NCBI GenBank assembly: GCA_002021875.1
Contig: CP018627.1
Span: forward strand, 10,168,001-10,232,000
Length of the DNA: 64,000 nucleotides
Source: Streptomyces hygroscopicus
GTDB taxonomy: Bacteria > Actinomycetota > Actinomycetes > Streptomycetales > Streptomycetaceae
Direction: 5' to 3'
Shown: positions 62,581 through 64,000 of the stretch, piece after piece
How positions within the stretch are numbered: position 1 is the stretch's first letter
How the letters are laid out: every line of letters begins with the position of its first letter
Position numbers and translations under genes: made by a program
The notes under the pieces: model-generated
Told to the model about the DNA's origin: nothing
Seen by the model: the letters and a program-made list of their open reading frames with translations, nothing else
Databases searched by the model: none

Positions 62581-63698
62581 AATACATCGACGAATTCCAG
62601 GATCCTGCCCTGGCCCGACGGCTCCTGGACGACATCGCCCGGACGGTCACCCGGCCCTGGGCGATGATGGAGGTCTGTGGTGGTCAGACCCACTCGATCA
62701 TCCGGCACGGCATCGACCAACTGCTGCCCGAGAACATCGAGCTGATCCACGGGCCGGGCTGTCCGGTCTGCGTCACACCGCTGGAAGTGATCGACAAGGC
62801 GCTGGAAATCGCCTCGCGCCCGGGCGTGGTCTTCTGCTCGTTCGGCGACATGCTCCGGGTGCCGGGAAGCGACCGCGACCTGTTCTGGATCAAGAGCGAC
62901 GGCGGTGACGTCCGTGTCGTCTACTCACCGCTGGACGCGCTGCGGATCGCCCAGCAGACTCCGGGCCGGCAGGTGGTGTTCTTCGGCGTCGGCTTCGAGA
63001 CCACCGCGCCCGCCATCGCCATGGCGGTCCACCAGGCCAAACGGCTCGAGGTCCGAAACTTCAGCCTGCTGGTCTCGCATGTCCGGGTGCCGCCGGCCAT
63101 CGAGGCGGTCATGCGATCACCGGACTGCCGCGTCCAGGCGTTCCTCGCCGCCGGGCACGTATGCAGCGTGATGGGCACCACCGAGTACCCCGACCTCGCC
63201 GACACCTACAAGGTGCCCATTGTGGTGACCGGATTCGAGCCGCTGGACATCCTGGAGGGCATCCGGCGGGCGGCCCGCCAACTCGAGCGAGGAGAACACC
63301 GCGTCGAGAATGCCTACCCACGCGCCGTGCGCCCGCAGGGCAATCCGGTCGCCCTGAGCGTGCTGAGAGAGGTGTTCACCACCACCGACCGCGCCTGGCG
63401 TGGCATCGGCATCATCGCGGGCAGTGGCTGGCGGCTGTCGGACGCCTACCGTGACTACGACGCCGAGCACCGGTTCGATGTCACCTGTCTGGTCACCGAA
63501 GAGCCCGCGGTGTGCCGCAGCGGAGAGGTGCTCCAGGGCCTGATCAAGCCCCACGAGTGCGCGGCCTTCGGCACCACCTGCACTCCGCGCACACCGCTCG
63601 GCGCGACCATGGTCTCCAGCGAGGGCACGTGCGCCGCCTACTACCTGTACCGGCGTCTGGCCACGCCCCGCATGGAGGAGACGGCTTCCGTTGACTGA
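62577..63698 (+). CDS. hypD: Hydrogenase assembly factor HypD
   Basis: A 373-residue iron-sulfur scaffold protein that assembles Fe(CN)2CO with HypC and HypE. Motifs: [19 protein letters not shown] with the catalytic Cys, [49 protein letters not shown], and the C-terminal [4Fe-4S] region beginning [20 protein letters not shown]. The GTG/ATG-class start overlaps the hypC stop. Complete. Confidence 0.96.
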   Translation: MKYIDEFQDPALARRLLDDIARTVTRPWAMMEVCGGQTHSIIRHGIDQLLPENIELIHGPGCPVCVTPLEVIDKALEIASRPGVVFCSFGDMLRVPGSDRDLFWIKSDGGDVRVVYSPLDALRIAQQTPGRQVVFFGVGFETTAPAIAMAVHQAKRLEVRNFSLLVSHVRVPPAIEAVMRSPDCRVQAFLAAGHVCSVMGTTEYPDLADTYKVPIVVTGFEPLDILEGIRRAARQLERGEHRVENAYPRAVRPQGNPVALSVLREVFTTTDRAWRGIGIIAGSGWRLSDAYRDYDAEHRFDVTCLVTEEPAVCRSGEVLQGLIKPHECAAFGTTCTPRTPLGATMVSSEGTCAAYYLYRRLATPRMEETASVD

Positions 63699-64000
63699 CA
63701 TCACCGCCGACACCGAAGGCTGGTCCTGCCCGACGCCGCCGCGCGACCACCCGGTGGTGGTGATGGGCCACGGCGGCGGGGGAGCGCTTTCCGCGGAGCT
63801 GACCCGGCACCTCTTCCTCCCGGCCTACGGCAGCGAGGCGCTGCGAGGACTCACCGACTCGGCCGCCGTCACGCTCGGCGGTGCCCGGCTGGCCTTCTCG
63901 ACCGACTCCTACGTCGTCCGCCCGCTGTTCTTCCCCGGCGGCAACATCGGGGATCTGGCGGTCAATGGCACCGTCAACGACCTCGCCATGAGCGGAGCCG
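63691..64000 (+). CDS. hypE: HypE, 5' part, cut by the window edge
   Basis: The first 103 codons of HypE, which dehydrates the thiocarboxamide to the cyanide donor. [40 protein letters not shown] and [20 protein letters not shown] are characteristic of the AIR-synthase-like HypE. The TTG at 63691 is the likely start: GGAGGAG lies about ten bases upstream and it overlaps the end of hypD. The rest lies beyond the window, as do any hypA and hypB genes. Confidence 0.9.
   Translation, partial: MTDITADTEGWSCPTPPRDHPVVVMGHGGGGALSAELTRHLFLPAYGSEALRGLTDSAAVTLGGARLAFSTDSYVVRPLFFPGGNIGDLAVNGTVNDLAMSGA

Overview
The window is high-GC actinobacterial DNA with strong third-position GC bias, many GTG and TTG starts, frequent 4-nt ATGA/GTGA overlaps and many apparently leaderless promoters. 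Gene content (DesK-type two-component pairs, ROK and PucR regulators, mycothiol-dependent enzymes, HATPase anti-sigma-like proteins, terpene and P450 genes) points to Streptomyces. A terpene operon essentially matching the cyclooctatin genes cotB1-cotB4 suggests the S. melanosporofaciens/violaceusniger group; that placement is inference.

Layout. 0-16 kb: housekeeping and regulation (M20 dipeptidase, geranylgeranyl-reductase-like flavoprotein, a two-component system, DUF2797, DUF4442, a mycothiol-dependent isomerase-family protein, a divergent MFS/ROK pair, DUF4865, a SHOCT protein, an anti-sigma-like ATPase, a cysteine-synthase-family PLP enzyme, a DeoR regulator). 15.5-20.5 kb: a large membrane protein with a lipase-like C-terminus, convergent and overlapping with a beta-helix/AAA+ fusion. 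20.6-26.1 kb: a dormancy/redox cluster (Rv1733c-like protein, DevS/DosS-like heme sensor kinase, universal stress protein, HATPase, and divergently a stand-alone cyclic-nucleotide-binding-fold protein and a DevR/DosR-like regulator). 26.5-38 kb: TerD protein, HpnB-like glycosyltransferase, racemase, membrane proteins, Nudix, and a 3-hydroxybutyrate-dehydrogenase/PucR/MHS-transporter locus. 38-45 kb: TetR and P450, then the cyclooctatin-type operon (GGPP synthase, CotB2 cyclase, two P450s). 45.7-47.8 kb: PTS-type dihydroxyacetone kinase dhaKLM. 48-51.4 kb: a membrane protein fused to a PNPOx-like domain and an acyl-CoA dehydrogenase behind a KstR-like operator. 52-64 kb: universal stress protein, K+-channel-like protein, then a tightly packed group-3b-like NAD(P)-linked [NiFe]-hydrogenase operon (hydB, cNMP-fold gene, hydG, hydD, hydA, maturation protease) and hypF, hypC, hypD and the start of hypE, cut by the window edge.

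How it fits together. Two modules look functionally linked: the DevS/DevR-like dormancy cluster at 20.6-26.1 kb and the hydrogenase island at 52-64 kb. Each carries a universal stress protein and a paralogous small cNMP-fold protein without a DNA-binding domain. In mycobacteria a DosR-type regulator controls a group 3b hydrogenase under hypoxia, so a shared low-oxygen programme is a reasonable hypothesis. Intergenic regions hold many short tandem repeats (13-35 bp units), one of which is an array of five 30-bp units each carrying an inverted repeat. No tRNA, rRNA, IS element or CRISPR array was recognised.
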